Assembly: GCA_022560025.1 (NCBI GenBank)
Contig: JAFISE010000209.1
Location: 1-45,585 of the forward strand
DNA: 45,585 bases
Direction: 5' to 3'
Origin: Stagonosporopsis chrysanthemi
Taxonomy: Eukaryota > Ascomycota > Dothideomycetes > Pleosporales > Didymellaceae
The notes under the pieces were generated by a model. That model saw only the letters and a program-made list of their open reading frames with translations. It did not search any database and was not told the origin of the DNA. This document shows positions 9,965 to 21,558 of this stretch, in pieces (position 1 is the first letter of the stretch; the number at the start of each line of letters is the position of its first letter). A program made the translations under genes and the position numbers.

Positions 9965-11739
9965 TCACGTACCCACAGGCTTCTTCGCAATCGGCCTGAT
10001 CCAACTAACCGCCACATTGATGCCGATAACAATGGCACCAATAATATACAACACCCTCCCATACTCCTTACCATTGTACCGGAAGATAATCGCAAATACA
10101 ATCCCCCCAAGATTCCCCATCGCACCAGTAAATCCAGAGACAACTCCATTAGCCTGCGGATGCACATGCGGCACCAGCCCGAAGTCCGCGCCATTCCCTC
10201 CCTCCAGAAACACCGCCAGCGCCGCCACAAGCCCCATCATGGTGCCCACCTCCTTTGGATCCAACACGCCGATGACAATCAGAAATACCCCCGTCAGCAG
10301 GCCGTACACATGCAGCACGATCTTCTTCGCCCACACGCTCTCCCCCGCCCTGCGATACGCAAAATCCGACACCCATCCGCCCAGCGGGCGCGCCACCCCG
10401 TTCAGCAGCCCGAACATGGCCGCCCAGTTCCCGGAGGTCTGCAGCGTCATCGACGGGAAGTTGTGCATGTAGTAGTTCCCCAGCACACTGTTGATGCTCA
10501 GCTCTGCGCCGAAGGTGCAGAAGTAGCAGGCGGCGGGGACGAGGGTCTGGAGCGAGAACATGGTGGTGAGGATGCTGCGGAAGGACGGTTTTTGGATGAT
10601 TTCGGTTGTGGCGGTTGTGTCTGTGAGGGTCCATTAGTTGTGTTGTGTATGTTAGGGGTTAAGGGACGTACACATCTGGGCATCTGTCTGCTGGGCCTCG
10701 TTGTCTTTCCAGCCGTGCTTCTTCTCGTCGTCGCTGGTGGGTGAGACATCGTGGCTCTTCTCTATGTCGGCGGTGCTGCCGAGGCGGCTGGACATGGGGC
10801 TAGGTTTGGGGATATCCTGCAGATCGCCTTTGATGTCGACGACGTCGCCTTCGTGGGTGTGTTTGGCATCGTGGAGGACGTCATGGCGTCGGAGGCTTTC
10901 TTCCGCGGCGGCATGTCGCTCGTTCCAGTTTCCTGTCGGTGTGTCGTCGCACAGTAGTACGAGACATATGGCGACGAAAACAATTAGGATTCCTGGTACG
11001 ATGAACGATACGCGCCACGCCTTGTGGCTCGGCAGCCCGTCCTCAACGAGGGCCTTGTACACCGCTGGCATGACGAAGTATGTAATACCACCACCCAAGT
11101 TGCCCAGACCACCGGCCAGCGCATTGGCAGTACCGACGACGTTCTTGTCAAAGAAGCCTGTCGTCCATACTTGGCATGGCACGAAACTACCGCCAAGAAT
11201 ACCGATAAAGAAGCGCAGAGCGTACAGGCCGGACGCATCGTACACTGCGCCAGCAAGGAATGTAGGCACGGCACCCGCCAGTAGGCAGCCTGCGAACGTG
11301 AGGCGCGGGCCAAAGCGGTCACAGCAGGGTCCAGCAATGAGGCGCACGATGAGTGTGGCGGTCAGGGCGATAATGTTGCTGTTTGCGACCTCATACGGCT
11401 TCATGTGGATATCACCCGCGATAACGTCTGCCAGAAGGGGCGGGAAAGCTAGAAATTGGTCAGTTGATGCTTTTCTCGAGGATGGGGAAGCTGGGATGCA
11501 GATATGCGGGGAGTGTTCATCGTGCATGGCACATAAGGGACATGCATGATGATGTGATGTCTGGGGGTAAGCGTAGACTAACCATACCACGACCAAAAGG
11601 CGATCATGAAGCCGAACCATGAGAAAAAGAATGTGCGGCCATAGACTGTGGAGACCGGGTTGAGGAAGGGAATGGAGCGGGCTTTCTGGTTAATGGGATT
11701 GACTTCTGGCGCACGCCAGAGGAGCGAAATGGTATCCAT
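9965..11739 (-). CDS. nrtA: High-affinity nitrate transporter (NNP family, CrnA/NrtA)
   Basis: A plasma-membrane nitrate/proton symporter of the major facilitator superfamily, NNP branch. Three exons: 11583-11739, 10672-11448 and 9965-10620. Introns 11449-11582 (134 bp) and 10621-10671 are GT-AG, giving 529 residues and about twelve membrane spans. Seen: FFFSWFGFMIAFWSWYAFPPLL in the first spans, IVRLIAGPCCDRFGPR in the MFS loop, and FFIGILGGSFVPCQVW with the substrate-site region. Both nitrate signatures are present (GLGNLGGGITYF and GAMGNLGGIVFA). A long hydrophilic loop of about 80 residues follows the CDDTPTGNWNERH block between spans 6 and 7, as in Aspergillus CrnA. No nitrate or nitrite reductase is in the window, so it is not in a visible nitrate cluster. 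Upstream NirA and GATA sites suggest normal nitrate and nitrogen control. Confidence 0.95.
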
Positions 11740-11918
11740 TGTGGTAGTCCTGGATCCAGGTGGAATATCTTCACAGCACCGGTGCTATTCCAGATGGGAG
11801 AACGGACCGGAATGACTGAAACAGATCCAGCTTGTCGAAAACAGCACAACCACTTTCCAGAGATATATGTACACGGCACTGAAGCCGCTGACCTCACGCA
11901 GCATTTCCAGCATCTCCG

Positions 11919-11924
11919 CGATAG
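11919..11924 (+). promoter_or_regulatory. GATA-factor site CGATAG
   Basis: Matches HGATAR. It lies 180 bp upstream of the nrtA ATG and close to the NirA site. Confidence 0.35.
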
Positions 11925-11945
11925 AGTAGCATAGCGATGGCGTTT

Positions 11946-11953
11946 CTCCGTGG
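11946..11953 (+). promoter_or_regulatory. NirA consensus CTCCGTGG upstream of nrtA
   Basis: Exact match to CTCCGHGG, the site of the nitrate activator NirA in Aspergillus. It lies about 207 bp upstream of the nrtA ATG. A one-mismatch relative (CTCCGCGA) is at 11914-11921. Confidence 0.6.
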
Positions 11954-12207
11954 GCAAGATCGTCCCCATATTTCCCATCCGCGTCACCTGCGCACCAGTG
12001 GCTCGGGGAACCCACAGAGATACGGGGCAGTCAACGCACTGACAGATCTCCCGCTGCGAGAGCGATGTCCAGTGCGCCCGGGCCCAGGTCAGCAACAAGG
12101 AAGCCAAGCTCGAGAAGCTACTGGTGGCCGTTGGGCGAAAGCTTGACCCAGCCCGGCCACAGACACCCCCTCATCTTGCGTCTTCGCGCAGTGATGCAGC
12201 TGTGGAA

Positions 12208-12213
12208 GATAAG
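12208..12213 (+). promoter_or_regulatory. GATA-factor site GATAAG
   Basis: AGATAAG fits the AreA/Nit2 HGATAR consensus, about 470 bp upstream of nrtA. Confidence 0.4.
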
Positions 12214-12303
12214 GCGCAATGACAGAATAGGCATACTGTCTGACCGACTGGGGTGAGCTATTGGGCAGAGCCGCAAGAGGGTACTGCTGATCGCAAGCCC
12301 AGT

Positions 12304-12349
12304 CTTATCTTGCGGTCCCGATGGTGCAGTAGTTTCTGTGGGCCTTATC
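12304..12349 (-). promoter_or_regulatory. Pair of GATAAG sites, 40 bp apart
   Basis: CTTATC at 12304-12309 and at 12344-12349 read AGATAAG and TGATAAG on the minus strand. Paired GATAAG sites in one orientation are favoured by AreA/Nit2-type factors. They are 565-610 bp upstream of nrtA. Confidence 0.45.
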
Positions 12350-13127
12350 AGCAGTTGAGAGTGAAACACGTGCGTGTGGGATGGCGGTGATACAACTATT
12401 ACACACGCACGGATTTGCTTGTAATTCCGCGGTGTGCTTAGTGAGGGCTGGATCGCGTAGGATACAAGGACAGTCAACTCACATTGCTACCCTGATCTTA
12501 AGGTTGTTTCAGCCCGAAGTTTTCCTTTCGCGGCCTTCAAAATGGAAGTGTTTCATCGCGGTACGTCTCTTACTTTAGTTACAGGTTGCTTCTAAGCCAG
12601 TCGAAGCAAACGCCTCATTGCTTAGCAAAGCCATGACGACCATATCATGGTGGCGAGTATGTTCGTATCTATTCACGGTGCGATGCAGAGTAGTTCCCAG
12701 AAAGACGTTGCTCTTATCTGAGTCGTAGCGGCCAGGAACGACCAATGAGACTTCCCGCGGAGATGCTTCTTTTGCATCACGTGACCGTGTCTCACAGCTA
12801 TAAATTGACCGAATTCGCTGGAATGTACACTAAATTGTAGAAGTAAATAGCCGTTTAAGACAGTCATATTTTCTGGGGGGATAAAGCTTTTACATTGGAA
12901 TTTTTGATAGGCCAATCCCAGTCTTTTCAGCCGAAAAAGCGGTTGTATCAAGCAGTCGACAAGCGGTCTTCGAGACCTCGCCCGCCAAGAGTCTCGACAC
13001 AACAGCAGCACTCAACGCAGGTCTGCAACGCATGACATAGGGTATCTTAAACAAAACTGACCGTGAACGCCGGTCATTAGAAAGCGCGAAGCCGCCGCGA
13101 GTATGCAATCCAAGAAGCAAGAGTGTG

Positions 13128-14717
13128 CTACAGCTCGTCGTCATCGTTGTAACTGCGATTCTTTGTTGGCCAGTGATCCGGCTTCGGCACCCGGGATGGC
13201 GGTTCTCCTACGTTCGGTTTCCTGCCGTAGACGACGTAGCTGCGTTTTGATTAGTGCGAGTAACACCTTAGGGCGGCGATACTTACACCTTGTAGTACGC
13301 GTGTACTGATCTGTCTGTCAACGCGCTGTGTACGCGGGCTATGTTGACTCTTATCTCAGGCTCTGTCCATCCCCAGGCCCGGTTGAAGTAGTTGGCCGAC
13401 CACCCGTACAAGCCATCCTGCATGTTCCCCATCATGAATTTGCCAAGCATCTTGTTTCTCGGGTCCTTCGCCCATTCGTTGAGCGCAATGCGAAAGACTT
13501 CTTCCCTGACATCTACAAACCCAGCCTGCTCGTACCACTTCTTAAGTTTGTTGGCGATGCGGAGTGGAGTGCCTAATATGTCTTGAGCAGCTTCATTTTG
13601 ATTTCTGGACCACTCCAACATTGGCCAAGTGGACGGCATGGTACCATCGTCACAGTAGACCTTGCTGTCGAGTTCTTGGGATTCCATCCAGCCTCCAGGT
13701 TCCAGATTGTTGTAGCTTTTTTGTATGATCTCCCGGAAGTCGTGGAATATGCCCAATGACATGCGCGTGTGAATGTAGTCGTAGGTATGGCCATTGGCAA
13801 GATCCCACCAGATTTTGTCTCTAATATCGTCGATGTTGAAGAACAAGTTGTGGGGTGAGCTGATAAAGGTCAGCATATGGACTCGACAGTGTCCTTCTGG
13901 AGATGTACTCTTTGATCAAGTGTTTGGGAGGAGCTGTAAGATCAATACCCTCGACCTTTGATGATGTCAGAAAAGCATTCTGGAGTGATTATGGATACCC
14001 ACCCTGCTTTTAGGAAATTCTTTGGCTAAATCTTGTCAGCTACAGGTTTTGAGGGCATACGGCTAGACCAACCCATTTCGTGACACCAATTCCCAGTTCC
14101 ACAACCGATATCCAGAACTCTTTTAGGTCGTTTCCCCGGCAGACGGTTGATTGGAGCGAACCAATTTCGGTTGTCGAGAAGCACTTTCAAGATGATGTGC
14201 TGCCATTTCAGTCGAAGGTATTCTGGCTGAGGACATAAGGTCAACTCGTGTCACTGAAACAGGATGGCTCATAGTACCTCGTCGTTTGGAAAGGGATACG
14301 CTAAACAGTGGTCAGACAATTGATCGTGTGGTCTCTTCCAAGTGTTTACGTACCTCCGACTCTCCACTTCTGGTATGTCCTGCCGAATTCGTGCAGGACT
14401 TCTTGCACGGACGGCGTGAGGCTCTGTGTTTCCCTAGTCGACATCAGCCCAGGTGGCTGCAGCAAGGCAATGGGAGGCGTACGCTTCGAAGTCTTCCGAG
14501 GTGAGAGAGCGACTGTCAGGCTATGCGGAGGGATGCGGTTAGCTGGGCTCGAGTCGTGCGGCGCGCGGGGGGAGGGGGGGGGGGCGAATCGGCATACATC
14601 AGCTTCAATGGGCTGGTCAGAGCGGTCGGTATGTTCGGTCAGGTCAGTGTGATCCGTCAGGTCGGTCAGGTCAGTCGCAGCGGACAACGGGCGCGGGCGC
14701 TGCATCGGAGCCATCAT
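13128..14717 (-). CDS. LaeA-like SAM-dependent methyltransferase
   Basis: Seven exons on the minus strand: 14354-14717, 14278-14300, 14073-14226, 14003-14025, 13909-13955, 13287-13859 and 13128-13239. All introns are 47-53 bp, GT-AG and phase-consistent, giving 431 residues. Two exons are only 23 bases long. Seen: EVLHEFGRTYQKWRVGAYPFPNDE, split over the first microexon; RVLDIGCGTGNW, the SAM-binding motif I, near residue 166; KEFPKSRVEGIDL (motif II region); YDYIHTRMSLGIF; and the closing YVVYGRKP, typical of the family. LaeA/Llm-type proteins include regulators of secondary metabolism and enzymes of unknown substrate; no secondary-metabolite backbone gene is in the window. The first 90 residues are low-complexity (TDLTDLTDHTDL repeats, proline-rich). 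A second candidate start is the ATG at 14444. Confidence 0.8.
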
Positions 14718-15752
14718 GTCGTTGCACTGGTCCTTCACAGCGATTTGCGTCGAAGAAATCGAGTAGGAGGCGATTCCCAGCTGAGTGGGAAGACGTCCCA
14801 GGCCTGGGTCGTCGGAGACGGGACCGGGGCTAGGCGGCGCTCGGACGCGGTTGGGTGGGCCAGAATCCCCGCAGTGTCGCCCAAGTTCACCGCCTCTGTG
14901 CCAGCAAATTCCCTCGAGACAGCGTCGTGTCTGGCACGCGTCGAATCAGGCGTCGCCGTCGCTCGAGATGTGCATCCAACCGCGTCTGTGGCTGCTGGGC
15001 ACCCGAAGAAGCGGATGCGACATCGCGGAAGCCCCGGTTTGCTGGCTGTCTGACACGTCGCCCGGCGGCTCGGCCTCTCCCATAGCATGCAGACGACGCA
15101 GTCTAGGCACCCTGCCGTTGCTCTCTGACAGCTGCTGGGCCTGAGCCGAGCGTGGCCGTGGCGATCTGCCGAAACTAGGCACTGTGAGGCGCCGAAGCAT
15201 GACCACGACCTTTGTTTCTGGTACACTTGAGGCTTGACTGTGTCTTGAAGTGCTACATGGCTGCGTGCAAAAACGATGCTGGCTACCTTGCTGTACCGTC
15301 ACCGTGGCCCTGGTGACGAGTGTGTCATGACCTGCATGATTGGGATCCGAATGAGAGGGCCGCGGTGTCAGTGGCTGACGGAGATTTGTTAGCACAACAT
15401 GCACCCTCCTTCACCGTAAGGGCTCTGTCTTTGGAGAGGCACTTCATGTCATTACCACATTCAGAACATGCATTGCAACGTGGTTTTAAACGAAAGCAGA
15501 GTTGATTACGCGAATTATGTACAAGATGGTTGTAGTCGCGCCTAGTGCGCGGGTATCAAAAAGTAAAAGAGCTGAACAAGACAAAACAAATGCGCATCGC
15601 AGGAGGACAAACAGACACTACATGACCCAGTTGTACCGTCACCATTACTTGAAATCCAGCCAGCCTGAAGCCGACACCTCGCGTCCTCCAGTTCATATCG
15701 CATAGAGACATAAAACATAAGCTTACACAGACTAAGATAAGCAAGCACTCAC
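14718..15752. other. Intergenic with degenerate GGTCAG repeats
   Basis: There are 1.03 kb between two minus-strand genes. Long ORFs on both strands are arginine- and serine-rich chance frames. Just inside the methyltransferase 5' end, around 14638-14680, the motif GGTCAG/GGTCGG recurs, and a broken G-run lies at 14567-14584. No gene seen. Confidence 0.5.
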
Positions 15753-18718
15753 TCAAAAACGGTTTGCGTAACTCAGGAAAGTTCCATTCGAAGTCCCGGG
15801 CGTTCCTGGGCCTTTCGGGAACTCGCCAGGCACGTGCAAGTCAGACACACTAATGTCCGTATTGGTCCTGTTCACGCTGGGGAATGCCTGTTGCTCGGCG
15901 GTTTCGACCAGCTCAATGGGAACGGGGCCGCCGTTGACAGTTTGACCGGAGGTGGGGAATGGGAACGCCCCCTTCTCGGCGGTTTCAACCAGCTCCACGG
16001 GTACGACCCCACCGTTCACTGTCTGACCTGAGGTAGTAATGGGAGCTGCCTCACTCTCGCCTAAAAAAGACGAGGTGTTGTTCGGAATAGGGGTCGCATT
16101 GCCGCTGCCCAGACCACGTTCATTGCTATGGGCAATAATAGTGGCCGGGTGCACTTGTGCTGGCGTGCTGCTTGGGTTGTTGTCATGTCGAGGCTGTGCT
16201 TGTGTGCCACCCGTACCGTCATCTACAGGGTACAGAGGTTGAGCCTGCGTGCCACCAGTCCCATCGTCGATAGGGACGCCACGCTGGTCAACTTGTGGGG
16301 ACGCATATTGCTGGTCTGTCTTTTGAGGTTGCAGTGCTTGTTCTTCCTCCTTGTTCTGGTGATGACGGTACGCTTCACCTGCGAGCGCGCCTGCAGCTAC
16401 ACCGCCAGCGGCCGGACCCATCCATCCGCCATAGTTGCTGTCGTGGCGTCCAATCGGAGATCCTTCTGTTGGCTGAACAGCGTAAGATTGAGAGTGATCT
16501 GTGTAAGGATTAATGTAAGAGAGGTCGCGTTGTGGCTGGTGCTGGCTTGGTGCGGTGTCATAGTTGGACGTGTAAGGGTCGGAGTATATGTCGTCTTGAT
16601 GCTTTGGTTGATGTGTGGGCTGTGCGTTCGCGTATGAGTTGTCCTGATATTGCTGGGTAGGCTGGGAGAACGCGCCTGGTTGAGGATTCGAATGCGCAGC
16701 GTACATTGGGTGCATATCGTGCTGTAGAGGTCCTCCTGAAGCCGTGGCTATATCATGTCCGAAGTCCGAGCTGCCACTAGATGGTGAGAGAGGTTCATTT
16801 AAATGACGGTCGACAGCAAGATCCGAAGGGAATCGCCCACCTGGAGAAGGTCTAGTCGGTGGCTGCTCCCTCGGCTGGCTGACCATCGACTGAGTCGCAG
16901 AGTACGGAACGGCATCGGCCTCGTCTTCCTCAAGGCCACCATCGGAGCTGGCAGAGCGCGCGCTGCCTGCGCTGGCGCTTCTTACGCTGGCATGGCGGCG
17001 CACAAACGCGTTTCGTTCTTCGCCGCTCTTCTCGGTCAGGGTCTGGATGTCATCATACCAAGCGTTCATGGTCTCGTAGGTTTCGGCGCGAAATACCCAG
17101 GTGTGTCCACGGTGCATCGATCCGGCTTGGCGACCTTTGATTACAAACTTATGGGATGAACTACCAGGTTGAGAGCGCGAGCCAAGCTTCTGGTCTGGCA
17201 GGTACAAGGACATGACCGGTGGCTGAGTGTAAATACGATCGGCAGACTTGAACTCGTGAATGTGAGTTGGCGACAAAACGTACCTAGCTGTGTCAGTAAG
17301 GGGCGTCGACGGATGCATGTGACGACATACCATCCAGGCGTATAGCTCTTTAGGTACTTGCTCTTCCTTTCGAGCATACCTGCCCTGACCTCTGTAGTAG
17401 CTGGGTGATGCTTTCCAGGATACTCGATGTCTTCCAATCTGCGCAACGGCAGATCTGGATTGACAAAGCGAGAATCGCTTCGGACAAAGCGTCCCCACTC
17501 TTGGTCCCTAGGCATGGCAATTGGGCCGCTGCGCAGCTTCTCTACCGTTGAGTACATCTCATCTGCGTCGCGCTTGAGAATGCTGGCAAGGGCGTTGTAG
17601 GCTTTTTGGATTTCTCCGACGACAATAGACTCGAGCTCGCGTCCAGAGTTCTCAAGGTTGAGGTAGGCCTGCTTTGGTCAGTGTACGCACTTGTACAAAC
17701 TACAAGGTCGACTCACCCTGTGCAGGTAGTTCTCCTCGTCGATCTGACGCTCGACCTGACGCTCTACGCCCAAACGCACAACATATGGGTCTCCCTTGCC
17801 GGCAATTGCAGAAGGATCAGAGTCAACCACTGCAAGAGCTTCCTCGAGAGCGGCCACACATTTTCTAGTGTTCTCCTTCTCTTTCTCAACATTGTTCTTG
17901 AAATCGCCAGACAGAGATTTGATCTCTTTGATCTTCTGCGCAAGATCTGCGCGTAGTCCACTGAGCTGGTTGATCACATCTGTCTCGATATCCCTAGCCT
18001 TGTTGGCCTCGACAATGGCCTGCTTGTGGAAATCGCGGAGGAAGCGGTTCGCGTCGTTCAAGCCGCCGTCGCTGAGCAGGGAAGCGGGTGCATTAGCGTT
18101 GTTGATGACATTCGATACTTTGAGCAGCGACTTAGCGCGGTGCTCATAGGATGCGGACACTTCTCGGAAGTAGGTGATCAGGTCCTTGAGAAACTTGCGC
18201 CAAGCTGTCCGTGGTCAGTGAATGTTGCGAGTGCACCCCGTGCGCTACGTACTCTGGAACCTGTCGGCCAGGATATCGGTCGGGGAGCCCTTGGTAGGGA
18301 CGGGAGTGTAGAAGACGCTGTCTTCGCGGTCGTATCCATGCTCGTGGTCATCGATTGTCACGCCACGGATGCTGCCAGCGTGCAGGCTCTTCCTGCTCCC
18401 GCTCCGCTTCAAGCTGCTGGCCCCCTTCACCGAGCTTTTCTTCTTGAGGGTGCCACTACGCGAAGGCGTGGATCCCTGGTTCAGTGTCGTTTCTCTCAGT
18501 GTCGAAGACGCCCTGGACGTCGAGCGCTGCGGCACATCACCGCCGTCGATCACCGAGGAGCCCCTGGTGCGCGCATCGAAGTCTTCCTCGAACCTGCCAC
18601 GGCGCTCGTGCGACCCGCTGCTTGTCGCGAAGTCATTCACACCAACGTTCAGGTGTGAACTGTCGCCATAACCCCTCGATAGGTGCGAGGGGTCGTCTAT
18701 GCTGGGTATGCCCGCCAT
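15753..18718 (-). CDS. Slm1-type F-BAR/PH domain protein (PI(4,5)P2 effector)
   Basis: Slm1/Slm2 proteins bind PI(4,5)P2 at the plasma membrane and link TORC2 to actin and eisosomes. Four exons: 18253-18718, 17717-18204, 17331-17668 and 15753-17283. Introns 18205-18252, 17669-17716 and 17284-17330 are GT-AG, giving 940 residues. Seen in order: a serine-rich basic N-terminus; a coiled, F-BAR-like helical part starting TWRKFLKDLITYFREV and running to about residue 400, with the HRAKSLLKVSNVINN block; then a PH domain (AGMLERKSKYLKSYTPGWYVLSPTHIHEF to HTWVFRAETYETMNAWYDDI). A long disordered tail is rich in Q, P and S. The tail carries two repeat pairs: DDGTGGTQAQP twice, and GQTVNGG..P.ELVETAE twice. 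Repeats of this kind may vary in copy number. Confidence 0.85.
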
Positions 18719-20394
18719 CCTTGTCCCCGGTGGATCCTGGCAGTCACTAGAAAGATGATTGGTAGACGGAATCTGGCAGATATTTGAAAGAAGATGCTGT
18801 AGATTAATCGTCCAGCCTCACTCGTCAGTCTCGATAGTGAAGTAACAAGGACCTGGGGCACGCTCGGGTATATGTGAGGTGGTGCCTGTGGTGAAAGCTC
18901 TCGCACGCTGTGGCTATGACGTGGGGCCTGCGCTATGCTGAAAGGGTGTTGAAATCCCAATCTCGGAAATGAACCGTGATGTTGAGGCGCAGCCGTTCGC
19001 GGAATCGCCCAATGAAGCTGGTGCTGTAGATCAAGCAAATCGTGCAGATGCGCTTGGGCTGCTCTGGTTTTTCGAACGGCTTGGAGAGGAAGTGCAAAGA
19101 TCGCTCATACAGCGGTGCAGCATGGTTTTTTGCTGTCGGCTCTGCGGCTTCACAAGGTCCCTTCGATGCAACGATCTACGTCATACAGAGCTACCTTGGC
19201 GACTATTGCACCCGTAACCAAAAGCACCGAGGGGATGATCGTCATCGTGCATTCACAGAACCCTTCAAACTACTAAAGCTAGCCAGCGGCGGCTGCTTCC
19301 GTTGAGCCAATGACAACTTGCGATCATGAGGTTGTTCGTTCTCGTGCGCGCTTCCTCCTGCGGCCCACTCTTTGGACCTGTCACATGTGGCTTTGCAGGT
19401 CGCAAGCACAGCTCACATTTTTATAGCCCCGCAGCACACTCCAACATCCTCACGATCGTCGCTGGTCAAACGTGTGGAGGCACTTGGTGTGGAGAAAGGA
19501 TCAGCCGGTCTTCCTTAACGCAGCAAGTTCTTCTCCCTCCCGTCGATCGTCACATCCGTTCCCTACCGAAATCAAGCCCAATGCCTGCTTGTGCGATCGA
19601 CGGTACCATATAGCGCTACCTCTGACCGACGCCTCACAAGCAGTCCGGCCCCATAGTGTGAGCCCAGTGTAGCCGGCGCCGGTGACGATAGCTATTAGCG
19701 CAGTCCAATGGTGTTTTGCAAGAACTTGGTCCAGCAACAATGTCGTCGATGTCGTCGATGTTGGTCAAACCCCACCGCAGCACTGAAATTTGAGCCACCA
19801 TGCCGCGAGCCGGCGTAGCGTACCACAAGACGTTTTAACACAAATGCAAGTTTCTGATGGCACCTTTTGTGCGGGAAGATGAACTATGTTGTCTGACTCC
19901 GAATAGCCGGTAATTAGTTGCAAAGCAAGCCCCAACTCGCCATTCTACCTGTCTCCTTCAGCACTTTGGAACAAACACAGCGGACTTGACGTACAGCCAA
20001 CAGCCTAGATATCGGCCACTCGATGAAAACGGTGCACCGCATATACCTTCGAAGAATGGCTGCTAAATGTCAATGCTAAGGAGATTTTGACACGTCGAGA
20101 CGCTTGCTGGCAGCCGGCAGCCGGCAGCCTGCACCAAGCTTTCTCGTGACCGTGCTATATGAGCCGGACATATATTGTACATTTCGGAACCACGTGCCGG
20201 CAGCGAGACGACACTCATCAATACTCTATCCGGTTAAAAACATGATTTACCCATGCCAGCGCGCAACAACACGGCATTCGCTCAACACCCATCATGAAAC
20301 AAGATCACTAAGAAGTCGGCAGATTGTAAAGCTTGATCTTCTGCTAACTCATCTGCCTCAGCTGCAGCTTACTTGCGGTAATTTATCTGCGATC

Positions 20395-20511
20395 CTGGGG
20401 TGCATGTGAGCCTCCACCGTTCAGCCATGGTTCAGCCACCATTCGCCAGCAATACATTGCGCCCAGGAAACACCATATCGCGGATGAGAGACGATCGCTC
20501 GCCGTCTGGGG
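20395..20511 (+). promoter_or_regulatory. Two CreA-type motifs (CTGGGG) upstream of AA9 gene
   Basis: CTGGGG at 20395-20400 and 20506-20511 fit SYGGRG, the carbon-repressor CreA consensus. They lie 130-245 bp upstream of the start. The motif is short and common in GC-rich DNA; significance rests on the gene being a cellulolytic enzyme. Confidence 0.35.
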
Positions 20512-20541
20512 TGAGCTTCAGCCTGCGGTAAGGCTGGATGG

Positions 20542-20547
20542 TATAAG
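20542..20547 (+). promoter_or_regulatory. TATA-like box (TATAAG)
   Basis: TATAAG lies 98 bp upstream of the AA9 ATG, in the normal distance range for a fungal TATA element on the same strand. Confidence 0.4.
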
Positions 20548-20639
20548 AAGCGTAGACTAGAGTTGCAATAAACCTTACACATCCATCAAGTGTCCCCTTC
20601 CAAGCTCACCTACAGAGTCTCCAAACTCTTACCGCCACC

Positions 20640-21558
20640 ATGAAGCTCTCCCTCACCCTCACCCTTGCCACGCTCCTCCCCCTCCTCGCCTCAGCGCACA
20701 CCATCGCCCAACGTGTCCGGTAATTCCATGAACCCAATAACACCCCTCTCCACCCGCAAAACTAAGGCCCACAGCGTCAACGGCGCAGACAACGGCGAAG
20801 CAGTCGGTATTCGAACGGCAACCTCGAACTACCCTCTCCAGAACGTCAACGACGCGAATATGGCCTGCAACTTCAACTTCATGCAGCCCGTATCCAACAA
20901 AATCATCCCCGTCAAGGGCGACGACAAAGTGGGCGTACTCTGGGGCCACGTGATAGGCGGCGCACAGTTCCCCAACGACCCCGACCAGCCGATCGCAGCG
21001 AGCCATAAGGGGCCCACGATCTTCTACATGTGCGTTGGCAGCATTCGGCGCGGACGAGTGGTGGTGATATGGGATAGTACGCTAACGCTTTGACAGGGCC
21101 AAAGTCGACAACGCAGCAACAGCCTCCCCGTCGGGTCTGAAATGGTTCAAGGTCGCCGAGGACGGCCTTGATGGCTCCGGGAAATGGGGCGTCGACCGGA
21201 TGATTGCGAGTAACGGGTGGGTCGACTTCACGCTCCCCTCGTGCATCGCGGCGGGCGACTATCTCCTGCGCGCGGAGATCATCGCGCTGCACTCTGCTAG
21301 CAAGCAGGGCGAAGCCCAGTTCTACGTGTAAGTGCCCTGAGATGGTGTGGTGAGTGCTGGTCGCTAATGGTGTGTAGGGGCTGTGCTCAGTTGAAGGTCT
21401 CTGGCAGCGGGACCACGGCGCCTAGTTCTACGGTCAGCTTTCCGGGCGCGTATAAGGCGACAGATCCGGGGATTTTGGTTAGTATCTACAACAACCAGGG
21501 GCAGCCTTCGGGTAGTGGGCCATACAAGATCCCTGGGCCGGCGGTGCTGAAGTGCTGA
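20640..21558 (+). CDS. AA9 lytic polysaccharide monooxygenase, secreted
   Basis: A copper enzyme that cleaves cellulose or related glucans oxidatively outside the cell. Four exons: 20640-20719, 20775-21029, 21097-21327 and 21378-21558. All three introns are GT-AG and phase-consistent, giving 248 residues. Seen: a signal peptide of 19 residues ending LLASA, so that mature residue 1 is a histidine (His20 of the precursor), as required for the histidine brace. His104 in ASHKGPTIFYMAKV is the second copper ligand. Second-sphere His177 (EIIALH) and Gln186, plus axial Tyr188 (AQFYVGCAQL), are present. There is no CBM1 or linker, so this is a single-domain form. It is divergent from the slm1-like gene; the promoter has CreA-like motifs, suggesting carbon repression. 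Confidence 0.93.

Larger units (their letters stand above)
11740..13127. promoter_or_regulatory. nrtA upstream region and methyltransferase 3' flank
   Basis: These 1.39 kb separate the nrtA start from the end of the methyltransferase gene, both minus strand. The first 650 bases upstream of nrtA hold one NirA consensus and several GATA sites (listed separately). ORFs here lack domains. The part from about 12.5 to 13.1 kb shows nothing I can name. Confidence 0.6.
18719..20639. promoter_or_regulatory. Divergent promoter region between slm1-like and AA9 genes
   Basis: This 1.92 kb region separates two divergent genes. No ORF here has a recognisable domain. At 20110-20135 a 7-bp GCAGCCG repeat occurs. 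Close to the AA9 gene there are a TATA-like box and two CreA-type motifs, listed separately. Confidence 0.55.

Noticed and set aside
9965..14717. Nitrate transporter and LaeA-like gene as part of a biosynthetic cluster
   Set aside because: No polyketide synthase, peptide synthetase, terpene cyclase or P450 gene lies in the window, so there is no cluster to support.
14523..15053. 176-codon plus-strand ORF with a glycine run
   Set aside because: It covers the 5' end of the methyltransferase gene in antisense and owes its openness to G-runs and GGTCAG repeats.
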